From positions 124,001 to 188,000 of the forward strand of contig NZ_LN868939.1 in the NCBI RefSeq assembly GCF_001182745.1: a stretch of 64,000 nt of DNA, in the 5' to 3' direction. The DNA is from Nocardia farcinica (GTDB lineage: Bacteria; Actinomycetota; Actinomycetes; Mycobacteriales; Mycobacteriaceae). Under the pieces are notes generated by a model. That model saw only the letters and a program-made list of their open reading frames with translations. It had not been told where the DNA came from and made no database searches. This document shows, piece by piece, positions 17,022 through 26,291 of the stretch; position 1 is the stretch's first letter, and the number at the start of each line of letters is the position of its first letter. The position numbers and the translations under genes were made by a program.

Positions 17022-18137
17022 GTGTCCGTGCTCGATGCACCCAGCCCCCTCCTCTCCGTCGCGGGCGCTGTCGCGGGTCCGCCCGGTTCGCCGGACGCCA
17101 CGGTGGCCTGGCACTACGGCAATCCGTTCGGTGAGCAGCGCGCCGCGGTCGAGCGGGTCGCGATCGTGGATCGTTCCCATCGGTTCGTGCTGCGCATCAC
17201 CGGCGGTGAACGGCTGAGCTGGCTGCACACCATCTCCAGTCAGCACGTCGCGAACCTCGGCGACCGGCAGTCGGCGGAGAACCTCGACCTCGACCTGAAC
17301 GGCCGCATCCAGCACCATTTCGTGCTCAGCGACCTCGATGGCACCGTCTGGGTCGACACCGAAGCCGACCGCGGGCCCGCCCTGCTGGACTTCCTGACGA
17401 AGATGGTCTTCTGGGCCGACGCCAAGCCCGCCGAGGCCACCGACCATGCCGTGCTGAGCCTGCTCGGCCCCGAGGTCGCCCGGTTGCGCGAGGCCCTCGG
17501 CATCACCGAACTGCCGGAGATCTACGCGGTGACGCCGCTGCCGGACGGCGGCTTCCTGCGCCGGATGCCCTGGCCGACGGCCGACTCCTACGATCTCGTC
17601 GTCCCGCGCGAGCGGCTCGGCGCCTGGTGGAGGACCCTCACCGAGGCGGGCGCCGAACCCGCGGGCATGTGGGCCTTCGAGGCGCTGCGCGTCGCGGCGC
17701 TGCGGCCGCGGATCGGCCTGGACACCGATGAGCGCACCATCCCGCACGAGGTGCGCTGGATCGGCGGCCCGGCCGAACACGGCGCGGTGCACCTGGACAA
17801 GGGCTGCTATCGCGGCCAGGAGACCGTCGCCCGCGTGCACAACCTCGGCAAGCCGCCCCGGCAACTGGTGCTGCTGCACCTGGACGGCTCCGCCGACGAG
17901 CGGCCGCAGCCGGGTGCGGATGTCACCGCGGGTGGCCGCACGGTGGGCCGCCTCGGCTCGGTGGTCGACCACTACGAGCTGGGGCCGATCGCGCTGGCGC
18001 TGGTCAAACGCGCGGTCCCGGCCGATGCGCAACTCACCACCGGTCCGAGCGCGGCCGCGATCGACCCGGATTCGGTGCCCGTCGACGACACCCCGCAGGC
18101 GGGCCGGCTCGCGGTCGACCGGCTGCGCGGCCGGTGA
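17022..18137 (+). CDS. ygfZ: Folate-dependent tRNA-modifying / Fe-S repair protein YgfZ
   Basis: Folate-binding protein of the YgfZ/IbaA57/GcvT-like family, 371 residues, involved in maintaining some iron-sulfur enzymes. The family signature KGCYRGQETVARVHNLG carries the conserved Cys near residue 260. The N-terminal folate-binding part includes GERLSWLHTISSQHV and DLDLNGRIQHHFVL. GTG at 17022 has TAGAGT six bases upstream and no ribosome site, so it is probably leaderless. The stop overlaps the upstream end of the MOSC open frame. The order matches Rv0811c. Confidence 0.9.
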   Translation: MSVLDAPSPLLSVAGAVAGPPGSPDATVAWHYGNPFGEQRAAVERVAIVDRSHRFVLRITGGERLSWLHTISSQHVANLGDRQSAENLDLDLNGRIQHHFVLSDLDGTVWVDTEADRGPALLDFLTKMVFWADAKPAEATDHAVLSLLGPEVARLREALGITELPEIYAVTPLPDGGFLRRMPWPTADSYDLVVPRERLGAWWRTLTEAGAEPAGMWAFEALRVAALRPRIGLDTDERTIPHEVRWIGGPAEHGAVHLDKGCYRGQETVARVHNLGKPPRQLVLLHLDGSADERPQPGADVTAGGRTVGRLGSVVDHYELGPIALALVKRAVPADAQLTTGPSAAAIDPDSVPVDDTPQAGRLAVDRLRGR

Positions 18138-18196
18138 CGGGGCGCGTGCCGCAGCACGGCGGGCCGGCGGACCGGCCGCGACAGGGAGGGGAAACG

Positions 18197-18886
18197 ATGA
18201 CGTCCGAGGACGCCCGGGTACTGGCGGTGTGCGTGGTGCACGCCGATCTCACCGTGCCGACCCGCGTGGGGCGCACCGCGATCGACAAGCGCCCGGTGCC
18301 GGGCCGCGTCGCGGTCGGCACGCTCGGCCTGGCCGGCGACCACGTCTGCGACACCAAGCATCACGGCGGCGTCGACCAGGCCGTGTACGCCTATGCCGAG
18401 GAGGACGCGCGACGCTGGAGCGAGGAACTCGGCCGGGATCTGCCCGCGGGCTGGTTCGGGGAGAACCTGCGCATCGCCGGGCTCGACGTCAGCGACGCCG
18501 TGGTCGGTGCCCGGTGGTCGATCGGCGACACCCTGCTCGAGGTGAGCGCGCCCCGAGTACCGTGCGCCACGTTCGGGCACTGGTCCGGCGAGGCGCAGTG
18601 GGTCAAACGGTTCACCCTGCGCAGCGACACCGGCACGTATCTGCGGGTGCTGCGGGCGGGCAGCATCGGCGCGGGCGATCCGGTGCGGGTCGAATACACC
18701 CCCGCGCACGGCATCACCGTGCGCGACGTGTTCACCGGTGCCGATCTGGACCGCCTGGTCACCCTGCTCACCGTCGAGCCGACCGTCACCGACACCGTGC
18801 GGATGCAGATCGAACGGCACGCCCGCAGGCACGGCCGGCCACTACCGGAAATCGGCGACGACCTGGCGGAGGAGGCCGTGTCGTGA
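18197..18886 (+). CDS. MOSC-domain protein (YiiM-like)
   Basis: MOSC domains act as sulfur carriers in molybdenum cofactor chemistry or in detoxifying N-hydroxylated bases; YiiM is the nearest type. From ATG at 18197, preceded by a clear GGGAGGGG site, the protein has 229 residues. The conserved cysteine is in RVPCATFGHW. HHGGVDQAVYAYAEEDARRW and GWFGENLRIAGLDV are typical YiiM-like parts. An in-frame GTG at 18134 overlapping ygfZ by 4 bases is a possible alternative start. It overlaps the asparaginase gene by 4 bases. Confidence 0.85.
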   Translation: MTSEDARVLAVCVVHADLTVPTRVGRTAIDKRPVPGRVAVGTLGLAGDHVCDTKHHGGVDQAVYAYAEEDARRWSEELGRDLPAGWFGENLRIAGLDVSDAVVGARWSIGDTLLEVSAPRVPCATFGHWSGEAQWVKRFTLRSDTGTYLRVLRAGSIGAGDPVRVEYTPAHGITVRDVFTGADLDRLVTLLTVEPTVTDTVRMQIERHARRHGRPLPEIGDDLAEEAVS

Positions 18887-19830
18887 GCGTGGAACTGGTC
18901 GAGGTGGTGCGCTCCGGGTTCCGTGAATGCGTGCACCGGGGGTCACTGGTCGTGCTCGATCCGGCCGGGGAGCCGGTCGTCGCGCTCGGCGAGGTGCACC
19001 TGCCGATCTTTCCCCGCTCCACCAACAAGCCGATGCAGGCGGTGGCCCTGCTGCGAAACGGCTTCGAGCCGCTCGACGACCCCGAGCTGGCCATCGCCAC
19101 CGCCTCGCACTACGGCGAGGCCGACCAGGTCCGGCTGGTCGAGCGGCTGCTCGCGCGGTTCGGCTTCGACGAACGCGCCCTCGCGTGCCCGCCCGAGCTG
19201 CCCATCGAGGAGCGGGCGCGCGCGGCGGCGTTGGCGGGCGGGCCGCGGCCGATCTACATGAACTGCTCGGGCAAGCACGCCGCGATGCTGGCCACCTGCG
19301 CGGTCAACGGTTGGTCGGTGCAGGACTACCTCGACGAGAAGCACCCGCTGCAGCAGGCGGTGGCCGACACCGTGGTCGAGCTGACCGGTGAACCCGAAAC
19401 CGACCTCGGCATCGACGGCTGCGGGCTGCCCATCATCCCGGTCTCGCTGGTGAACCTGGCCCGCGCCTACGCCCGGCTGGCCACCGCGGCGCCCGGCACG
19501 CCCGAACGGCGAATCGCCGATGCGATCCGCGCGCATCCGCGAGTGATTTCGGGCACGAACGCGCCCGATCTACAGATCATGACCGCGACCCCCGGACTGG
19601 TGTGCAAGATCGGCGCCGACGGTGTGCACGCCGGTGCGCTGCCCGACGGAACCGCCTTCGCCTACAAGATCGACGACGGCGGCGACCGGGCGCGGATGCC
19701 CCTGACGCTGGCGATTCTGCACCGGATGGGCGTCGAGTGGACGACCACGCACGCCGAGCTGGCGGCCCAGCCGGTGCTCGGCGGCGGCGCCCGGGTGGGA
19801 GTGATCCGGGCGATTCCCGGCGTACTCTGA
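18883..19830 (+). CDS. Asparaginase (asparaginase II family, PF06089)
   Basis: Likely hydrolyses L-asparagine to aspartate and ammonia. The 315-residue protein belongs to the actinobacterial/rhizobial asparaginase II family, not the E. coli AnsB family. Family motifs are RSTNKPMQAVALL near 45, MNCSGKHAAMLATC near 125, and DGCGLPIIPVSL near 180. No signal peptide is seen, so it is cytoplasmic. GTG at 18883 overlaps the MOSC stop (GTGA), with GGAGGAGG upstream. Last gene of the ygfZ-MOSC-asparaginase group. Confidence 0.88.
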   Translation: MSVELVEVVRSGFRECVHRGSLVVLDPAGEPVVALGEVHLPIFPRSTNKPMQAVALLRNGFEPLDDPELAIATASHYGEADQVRLVERLLARFGFDERALACPPELPIEERARAAALAGGPRPIYMNCSGKHAAMLATCAVNGWSVQDYLDEKHPLQQAVADTVVELTGEPETDLGIDGCGLPIIPVSLVNLARAYARLATAAPGTPERRIADAIRAHPRVISGTNAPDLQIMTATPGLVCKIGADGVHAGALPDGTAFAYKIDDGGDRARMPLTLAILHRMGVEWTTTHAELAAQPVLGGGARVGVIRAIPGVL

Positions 19831-20006
19831 GCGACACGACATACGGCGAAGCCCCGGCAAACGGAACCCCTGGTAGCGGCACTTCCCCGACTCATGGAGG
19901 CGCGACCGCCGGACACACGCTAAAGTGTCTGTCAGGAAGAGTATTAATTCGAACGGGGCCGCCAACAAACCCCAGGCCGCCCCGCTGTGACGCGAGGGGG
20001 TCAGCC

Positions 20007-20213
20007 ATGGGCCGTGGCCGGGCTAAGGCAAAGCAGACCAAGGTCGCACGAGAGCTGAAGTACAGCTCGCCGACGACCGACTTCGCGAGCCTTCAGCGCG
20101 AGCTCTCGGGACACCCCACCAAGCGCAGTGGTGGTGTGCTGTCCGATGAGCACGACTCGGACGACTCCTTGTCCCGCTGGGACGAGGACGACTACGACGA
20201 CTGGCGCCGCTGA
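20007..20213 (+). CDS. DUF3073 small acidic protein
   Basis: A 68-residue actinobacterial protein of unknown function. The start is basic (MGRGRAKAKQTKVARELKY) and the end strongly acidic (SLSRWDEDDYDDWRR). It matches Rv0810c in position and form. A TAAAGT box near 19920 may be its promoter, giving an untranslated leader of about 75 bases. A strong terminator follows 19 bases after the stop. Confidence 0.92.
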   Translation: MGRGRAKAKQTKVARELKYSSPTTDFASLQRELSGHPTKRSGGVLSDEHDSDDSLSRWDEDDYDDWRR

Positions 20214-20231
20214 CTCGGATACAACGTCAAG

Positions 20232-20260
20232 AAGGGGGAGGCCGACCGGGCCTCCCCTTT
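20232..20260 (+). terminator. Intrinsic terminator after the DUF3073 gene
   Basis: Stem GGGGAGGCC (20235-20243) pairs with GGCCTCCCC (20249-20257) around a 5-base loop, extended by AA/TT pairs and followed by TTT. Confidence 0.85.
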
Positions 20261-20857
20261 CCACGTTGCCGGGACCGCGGCCTCCGTCGAGAAGGCTTGC
20301 CATGACATGTCGGCGGCCGGCAGCCGGATAGGTTGCCGGACAACGACTCTCACCGGGTACTCCCCAGGCGCGTCTCTCGCGACGCCCCGATCCGGAGCAA
20401 CCCGCCCCCGGCGGTCCGCCGACCCCGTTCGGCCGCCCCGTCGGCAACATCCCAGCTAGCACCGCTGCGATGCGGCGAGCGCACGGGGCCTCGGCACCCG
20501 TCCGATCACCGTTTCCGATCGCTCGCCGATTCGGCAGCAGCGGGCGGAACGAACCGGCTCGGTGAGTCGTCACCGTCGGCTGGGCTCCCTGGTTCTCGCC
20601 GAGCCTGGACACCGTACGACCCCGCCCGAACCTGGACGCGGTCCACATCGCGCCGTCGGCGGAGCCGAACGTGGGTCACCGCACCCCGGGGCTCGCCGTT
20701 GAACGCGGTCCGCACCGCGCCGCAGGCGGAGCCGAACTCGGTCACACACCCGACCTCGGGCGCGGTCGCACACCGCGCCGTCGTCAGCGTCGGGAATCGA
20801 ATCAGTGCGGGGCATGCCCCGGCGGCAGGCCCCCGACCGGCTGGGAACGGACGCCGC
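20261..20857. other. 597-bp region without a supported gene, with degenerate repeats
   Basis: Lies between the DUF3073 terminator and the purM stop. Open frames on both strands are low-complexity, Arg/Pro-rich and lack starts with ribosome sites or leaderless promoters. Three imperfect copies of a 33-46 base segment (about 20635-20680, 20703-20746 and 20759-20791) share GCGGTC, CGCGCCG and GGAGCCGAAC-type blocks. It could be decayed coding sequence; I see nothing that identifies it. Confidence 0.5.
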
Positions 20858-21934
20858 TCAGAACCGCGGGTGCTCGCCCAGCAGTTCCGCGCGCGGCGCG
20901 TCGGCGTCCTTGGCCTTCTTCACGGTGCCCAGCGTCCAGCACTCGATGTGCCTGGCGGTCAGCACCGCGAGCGCGCGGTCCACGTCCTCGGGCGCGACCA
21001 CGGCGACCATGCCGACGCCCATGTTGAACGTCTTCTCCATCTCGGCGCGCTCGACGCGGCCGCGCTGGGCGATCATCTTGAACACCGGGGCGGGATTCCA
21101 GGTGCCGCGGTCGAGTTCGGCGACCAGCCCGGCGGGGATCACGCGCGCCAGGTTCGCGGCCAGGCCACCGCCGGTGACGTGGGCGAAGGTGCGCACGTCG
21201 GTCTCGGCGATCAGCGCCAGGCAGTCCTTGGCGTAGATGCGGGTCGGCTCGAGCAGTTCCTCACCGAGGGTGCGGCCGAACTCCTCCACGTGGCCGGTCA
21301 GCGACATGCGGTCGATGTCGAGCAGCACCTTGCGGGCGAGGCTGTAGCCGTTGGAGTGCAGGCCCGACGAGCCCATCGCGATGACGACATCGCCCGGGCG
21401 CACCCGGTCGGGGCCGAGCACGGCGTCGGCTTCCACCACACCCACGCCGGTCGCGGACAGGTCGTAGTCGTCGGGATCCATCAGGCCCGGGTGTTCGGCG
21501 GTCTCCCCGCCCAGCAGCGCGCACCCGGCGCGCACACAACCCTCGGCGATACCCGAGACCAGTTCGGCGACCTTCTCCGGGACGACCTTGCCGATGGCGA
21601 TGTAGTCCTGCAGGAACAGCGGTTCCGCGCCGCAGACGACGAGGTCGTCGACCACCATCGCGACGAGGTCGAGCCCGACGGTGTCGTGCTTGTCCATCGC
21701 CTGGGCGACCGCGATCTTGGTGCCCACGCCGTCGGTGGAGGCGGCGAGCAGCGGCTCGCGGTAGCCACCCTTGAGCGCGAAGAGACCGGCGAATCCGCCG
21801 AGGCCGCCCTGGACTTCGGGGCGGGTGGCCTTCTTCGCCAATGGCCCGAACAACTCGACTGCGCGGTCACCGGCTTCGATGTCCACGCCGGCCGCGGCGT
21901 ACGAAGCGCCACCGGTGGGGGTCTGTTCAGTCAT
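20858..21934 (-). CDS. purM: Phosphoribosylformylglycinamidine cyclo-ligase
   Basis: Step 5 of purine synthesis: ATP-dependent closure of FGAM to aminoimidazole ribotide. From ATG at 21934 it has 358 residues. Typical PurM parts are TDGVGTKIAVAQAM near 70, LLGGETAEHPGL near 146, HVTGGGLAANLARV near 250 and FNMGVGMVAVV near 308. A TTG six codons earlier is possible, but the GGAG site sits better for the ATG. It follows purF by 92 bases. Confidence 0.95.
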   Translation of the reverse strand: MTEQTPTGGASYAAAGVDIEAGDRAVELFGPLAKKATRPEVQGGLGGFAGLFALKGGYREPLLAASTDGVGTKIAVAQAMDKHDTVGLDLVAMVVDDLVVCGAEPLFLQDYIAIGKVVPEKVAELVSGIAEGCVRAGCALLGGETAEHPGLMDPDDYDLSATGVGVVEADAVLGPDRVRPGDVVIAMGSSGLHSNGYSLARKVLLDIDRMSLTGHVEEFGRTLGEELLEPTRIYAKDCLALIAETDVRTFAHVTGGGLAANLARVIPAGLVAELDRGTWNPAPVFKMIAQRGRVERAEMEKTFNMGVGMVAVVAPEDVDRALAVLTARHIECWTLGTVKKAKDADAPRAELLGEHPRF

Positions 21935-22026
21935 CTTCGGGGAAAGCTCCAAACCGGTTCGGCGGATACATGCCTGCTCACGCTACCCGAACCGGATCTC
22001 GGGCACGCATGGTGTCCACCGGCCGG

Positions 22027-23607
22027 TCAGGGGCGGCTCAACGCGCTGGCGTTGGCGTTGTCGCCGAGCAGCACCGATTCCGGCTGCCCGGTGAGCATCC
22101 CCTCGAGCAGGTTCTTCCCGATCGAGGCCTCGGTGGGCAGCGGGATCGGGTACTGGCCGTCGAAGCACGCGCTGCACAGCCGGGTCCGCGGCTGTTCGGT
22201 CGCGGCGATCATGCCCTCGGTGGAGATGTAACCGAGGGTGTCGGCGCCGATCGAGCGCCGCACGGCTTCGACCATGTCGTCGTAGCTGTCGTCGGCGCCG
22301 CCACCGTTGGCGATCAGCTCCGCCCGGGAGGCGAAGTCGATGCCGTAGAAGCAGGGCCACTTGACCGGCGGCGAGGCGATGCGGACGTGGATCTCCACCG
22401 CGCCCGCCTCCCGCAGCATCCGCACCAGCGCGCGCTGGGTGTTGCCGCGCACGATGGAGTCGTCGACCACGATCAACCGCTTGCCGCGGATCACCTCGCG
22501 CAGCGGGTTGAGCTTGAGCCGGATGCCGAGCTGGCGGATCGTCTGGCTCGGCTGGATGAAGGTGCGCCCCACGTAGGCGTTCTTCATCAGACCCTGGCCG
22601 TAGGGCACACCCGAGCCCTGGGCGTAGCCGACCGCGGCCGGGGTGCCGGATTCGGGCACCGGGATGACCAGATCGGCCTCGACCGGATGCTCCTTGGCCA
22701 GCCGCCTGCCGATCTCGACGCGGGTGGCGTGCACCGAGCGCCCGGCGATGGTGGAGTCGGGGCGGGCCAGGTAGACGTATTCGAAGACGCAACCCTTGGG
22801 TTCGGGGTTGGCGAAGCGCATCGACCGCACGCCTTCGGCGTCGATCGCCAGCAGTTCGCCGGGTTCGATCTCACGGACGAAGGCGGCGCCGACGATGTCG
22901 AGCGCGGCGGTCTCGCTGGCCACCACCCAGCCGCGGTCGAGCCTGCCCAGGCACAGCGGCCGCACCCCGTGCGGGTCGCGGGCGGCGTAGAGGGTGTGCT
23001 CGTCCATGAAGGTGAGGCAGAACGCGCCGCGCAGCTGCGGCAGCAGTTCCATCGCGGCCTGCTCGATGCTCGAGTCGGCCGCGGCGTGCGCCAGCAGGGC
23101 GGTCATCACGTCGGAGTCGGAGGTCGCGCCCACCGGCTGCGGCCGGCCGCCGGACACGGGGGTGCCGATGAGCCCGAGTTCGCGTGCGCGCCCGGCCAGT
23201 TCGGCGGTGTTGACGAGATTGCCGTTGTGGCCCAGCGCCAGGCCGGAGCCGACCGCGGTGGTGCGGAAGATCGGCTGGGCGTTCTCCCAGGTCACGCCGC
23301 CCGTGGTGGAGTAGCGACAGTGGCCGACGGCGATGTGGCCGGGCATGGCGGCCAGCGTCTGCTCGTCGAACACCTGGCTGACCAAGCCCAGATCCTTGAA
23401 CACCAGGATCTGCTGACCGTCGGAGACCGCGATGCCCGCCGCCTCCTGGCCGCGATGCTGCAGCGCGTAGAGGCCGTAGTACGTGAGCTTGGCCACGTCC
23501 TCGCTCGGCGCCCAGACACCGAACACACCACACTCCTCGCGTGGTTCGTTCTCGTCCTGATCGGAGGCGGATGCGAGGCTGTCGACCGAAGATTCGGCGT
23601 TGGTCAC
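22027..23607 (-). CDS. purF: Amidophosphoribosyltransferase
   Basis: First committed step of purine synthesis: PRPP plus glutamine to phosphoribosylamine. The 526-residue protein carries a propeptide of about 25 residues before the nucleophile Cys in EECGVFGVW, implying autocatalytic cleavage. The glutaminase domain is followed by a phosphoribosyltransferase domain with the PRPP loop VVDDSIVRGNT near residue 386. Cysteines for a possible Fe-S cluster (NLL- and CSACFDG-type segments) occur near the C-terminus. GTG start with a GGGAG site. Confidence 0.95.
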   Translation of the reverse strand: MTNAESSVDSLASASDQDENEPREECGVFGVWAPSEDVAKLTYYGLYALQHRGQEAAGIAVSDGQQILVFKDLGLVSQVFDEQTLAAMPGHIAVGHCRYSTTGGVTWENAQPIFRTTAVGSGLALGHNGNLVNTAELAGRARELGLIGTPVSGGRPQPVGATSDSDVMTALLAHAAADSSIEQAAMELLPQLRGAFCLTFMDEHTLYAARDPHGVRPLCLGRLDRGWVVASETAALDIVGAAFVREIEPGELLAIDAEGVRSMRFANPEPKGCVFEYVYLARPDSTIAGRSVHATRVEIGRRLAKEHPVEADLVIPVPESGTPAAVGYAQGSGVPYGQGLMKNAYVGRTFIQPSQTIRQLGIRLKLNPLREVIRGKRLIVVDDSIVRGNTQRALVRMLREAGAVEIHVRIASPPVKWPCFYGIDFASRAELIANGGGADDSYDDMVEAVRRSIGADTLGYISTEGMIAATEQPRTRLCSACFDGQYPIPLPTEASIGKNLLEGMLTGQPESVLLGDNANASALSRP

Positions 23608-23750
23608 CGTGTGCTCCCTGTTCGGGCGGGCTGGGGGCTTTCGCCATTCTACGGGTGCAACACGCCTCGGCGATCACCGCTTCCGCATACCGACGGCAAT
23701 CACACGTGTCTTCCGTCGAAACGCCGTCCGCGCGGCGGTACGGTTCGACC

Positions 23751-25091
23751 GTGACGAGCGAGAAGGACACTCCGACGGCCCGCGGCCCCCTGCAACCCCC
23801 GGTCACCCATCCCGTGCTCCGCATCGTGGTGTTCCCGGTGGTGGTGCTCGCCCTGCTCACGACGTTGCTCGGCTACATGTACCTGGCCTACGTCGCGGAT
23901 CCGCAGGAGAACCTGCACGACTTCCCGATCGCGTTGGTGAACCTGGACGTGGGTGAGACGCTCGGCACGCCCGAGCAGCCCCGGCAGGTGAATTTCGGCA
24001 CACAGGTGGCCGACGGCATCCGCGAGGCCGTGCCGAAGGACCAGATCGATCTGCGCGTGCTCGGTATCAACGAGGCCCAGCAGCAGATGCGTACCGGCCA
24101 GGTGTACGGCGCGATCATCATCCCCGGCGACTTCAGCAAGCGGCTGGGCATTCTCGGGGTGGGCAGCGTGATTCCCGGCGAGATCGAGCAGCCGATCCTC
24201 ACGGTGCAGACCAATCCGCGCGTCGGCCCCTACGCCACCGCGATCGTCACCCGCATGGCGGATCAGATGTTCCCGCAGGTGAACGAGCAGGTCGGCAAGC
24301 AGCTCACCGAGCAGGTCCAGGCGCAGCTCACCCCGCCCGAGGGTGGGCAGCCGACCGAGCTGAGCGGGGCGACGCGGCTGTCGCTGGACAGCCCGCTGCG
24401 GCTGGTGGTCGAGGAGTTCCGGCCGCTGCCCAGCGGCACCGGCCAGGGCCTCACGGCCTTCTTCTACGCGCTGTTGCTGCTGCTCGTCGGCGTGGTCGGC
24501 GCGATGACGATCCACACCATGGTCGACGCGGCGCTCGGTTTCGTGCCCACCGAGTACGGCCCGTGGTACGTGCACTATCCGCCGACGCCGATCTCCCGGT
24601 TCCGCACCCTGCTGATCAAGTGGGGCGTGTTCGCCCTCATGGCGGCCATCGTCGCCGGGATCTTCCTGCTGGTGGCGAAGGCCCTCGACATGCCGTTGGA
24701 GCACCCGCTCGCGCTGTATCTCTACAGCGCGTTCGCGATGATCGCGGTCGGCGTGACCGGCCTGTCCACCCTCGCGGCGATCGGCTCGGCCGGTCTGCTG
24801 GTGAACCTGATCCTGTTCGTCGTCCTCGGCCTGCCCTCCTCGGGCGGCACCGTGCCGATCGAGGCGACCCCGCACTACTTCGGCTGGCTCGCCACCTTCG
24901 AGCCGATGCACCAGGTGTTCCTGGCGGTACGGGCGATCCTCTACTTCAACGCCGACTTCTCCGCAGGCCTCACCCGCGGCCTGCTGATGACGATTCTCGG
25001 ACTGGTCATCGGACTCGTCTTCGGCGTGGTGATCACCCGGTACTACGACTACAAGGGACTGCACCGGGGCGCGAACAACGGCGCCGCCTGA
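23751..25091 (+). CDS. YhgE/Pip-type or DUF3533 multi-span membrane protein
   Basis: Integral membrane protein of 446 residues with the layout of ABC-2-permease-like YhgE/DUF3533 proteins. There is one N-terminal helix (about 22-45), an extracytoplasmic domain of about 190 residues starting PIALVNLDVGET, and then five or six C-terminal helices. Members are linked to export, phage infection or stress, but the role here is not known. GTG at 23751 has TACGGT six bases upstream (leaderless). Divergent from purF; convergent with the next gene at 4 bases. Confidence 0.7.
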   Translation: MTSEKDTPTARGPLQPPVTHPVLRIVVFPVVVLALLTTLLGYMYLAYVADPQENLHDFPIALVNLDVGETLGTPEQPRQVNFGTQVADGIREAVPKDQIDLRVLGINEAQQQMRTGQVYGAIIIPGDFSKRLGILGVGSVIPGEIEQPILTVQTNPRVGPYATAIVTRMADQMFPQVNEQVGKQLTEQVQAQLTPPEGGQPTELSGATRLSLDSPLRLVVEEFRPLPSGTGQGLTAFFYALLLLLVGVVGAMTIHTMVDAALGFVPTEYGPWYVHYPPTPISRFRTLLIKWGVFALMAAIVAGIFLLVAKALDMPLEHPLALYLYSAFAMIAVGVTGLSTLAAIGSAGLLVNLILFVVLGLPSSGGTVPIEATPHYFGWLATFEPMHQVFLAVRAILYFNADFSAGLTRGLLMTILGLVIGLVFGVVITRYYDYKGLHRGANNGAA

Positions 25092-25095
25092 GCGG

Positions 25096-25566
25096 TCAGG
25101 GCATCTCGACGGTCTCGGCGCGCGCGATCTCGCCCAGGGCGCGGCGGATGTAGTCGCGCACCGGGACCCGGGCCAGGTCGGCCAGGTGCGCGGTCAACAG
25201 CACCGCCGCGGGCGGCACCGCCGCGGGCGCGGTGGTGTCCTCCGGATCGGCGACACCCAGCGCACCGGTGAGCGCGGCCACCACCGCGCCGGTGTCCACC
25301 TCCGGCAACCACGCCGCCGCGCCGCGCACCACCTGCTCGAGCACCGCACGCGCGTCGTCGCCGGTGAGCCCGTCCGGGTGCGCGGTCTCCAGCAGTTCCC
25401 GCACGATCGCGGCGAGCACCAGCCCGACCTGCTCGCCGGGAAGTTCGGCCAGTTCCCCGGTCGCCTCCCGGAACGCGGCGGCATCACCCGCCCGTGCCGC
25501 CGCCACCGCGGCGTCCACGGCGGTCGCGATCTCGCGCGGTTCCCGAGGCCAGTCCGACGGCCACAC
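25096..25566 (-). CDS. Conserved hypothetical protein (Rv0807-like position)
   Basis: About 156 residues from GTG at 25566, which has an AGGAG site 8 bases upstream; an upstream in-frame start at 25656 lacks support. Sequence is alpha-helical and acidic (REPREIATAVDAAVAAARAG, later VRDYIRRALGEIAR). No catalytic motif or membrane segment was seen. It resembles small actinobacterial hypothetical proteins found next to purF. Function not recognised. Confidence 0.7.
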   Translation of the reverse strand: MWPSDWPREPREIATAVDAAVAAARAGDAAAFREATGELAELPGEQVGLVLAAIVRELLETAHPDGLTGDDARAVLEQVVRGAAAWLPEVDTGAVVAALTGALGVADPEDTTAPAAVPPAAVLLTAHLADLARVPVRDYIRRALGEIARAETVEMP

Positions 25567-25660
25567 GATGGGTTCTCCTCTCGGCGGGAATGTCCCCGGC
25601 ACTGTCTCACAGGGAACCGACGCCTCCGATGACGCCGACCGTCGCGGCGCGTTCACCCGC

Positions 25661-26046
25661 TCACTCGACCCGAACCACCGGCAGCCAGCGCGCGATCTCC
25701 CCCGCCCGGCTCCCCGACGCGGTCACCTCCCCCGCCGCCACCGCCTCGTCGAAATCGCGCAAACCGGTAGCCAGCAGCAACCACGTCCGCGGATCGGTCT
25801 CCACCACATTCGGGGGCGTCCCCCGCGTATGCCGCGGCCCCTCCACACACTGCACCGCCACGAACGGCGGCACCCGCACCTCCACCGAATGCCCCGGCGC
25901 CGACCCGGCCAACGCCCGCGCGGTCGCCCGCACCGCCGCCCCCACCTCCTTCCGCCCCGGCTCCCCGCCCCCGCCTCGACCAACCACCCCCGCACAGCGC
26001 CGACCGCCGCCCGCAACTCCCCCGCATCCACACTCCGACGTCCCAC
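25661..26046 (-). pseudogene. Sterol-carrier-family protein gene with a one-base frameshift
   Basis: The N-terminal part starts at GTG 26046, which has TAATCT seven bases upstream (leaderless), and reads VGRRSVDAGELRAAVGAV. The rest lies in another frame (RKEVGAAVRATARALAGSAP, then PRHTRGTPPNVVETDPRTW and ARWLPVVRVE to the stop at 25661). The frames join in a G-rich run at 25963-25973. Adding one G there restores a continuous protein of about 128 residues typical of the actinobacterial sterol carrier family (SCP2-like fold). It could be a real mutation or a homopolymer sequencing error. Confidence 0.75.
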
Positions 26047-26291
26047 CCGGCCGAGATTACCGTCGGATACCGACGCCGAATCGCAGCGGCAAGGGCCGGT
26101 CGTCTCACGCCTGTGCCGGCGACTTCGTCAGCAGAGCGACACCATCGGCCGCCGCCGCAGAGTTCCGACAGTGCCCCGGCTTCGGTATACGCCGGCGAAG
26201 ACACGGAGGCCGAGCCCATGAAGCTCGTCGATAGCACTGGAGCACAGCGGATTTCGCCATGGTTCTGCAGGCTCGCGGCTATTCTCGCGTT

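Noticed and set aside
20506-20815. Minus-strand frames in the purM-proximal gap
   Set aside because: Low-complexity, no start signal, and overlapping each other in different frames.
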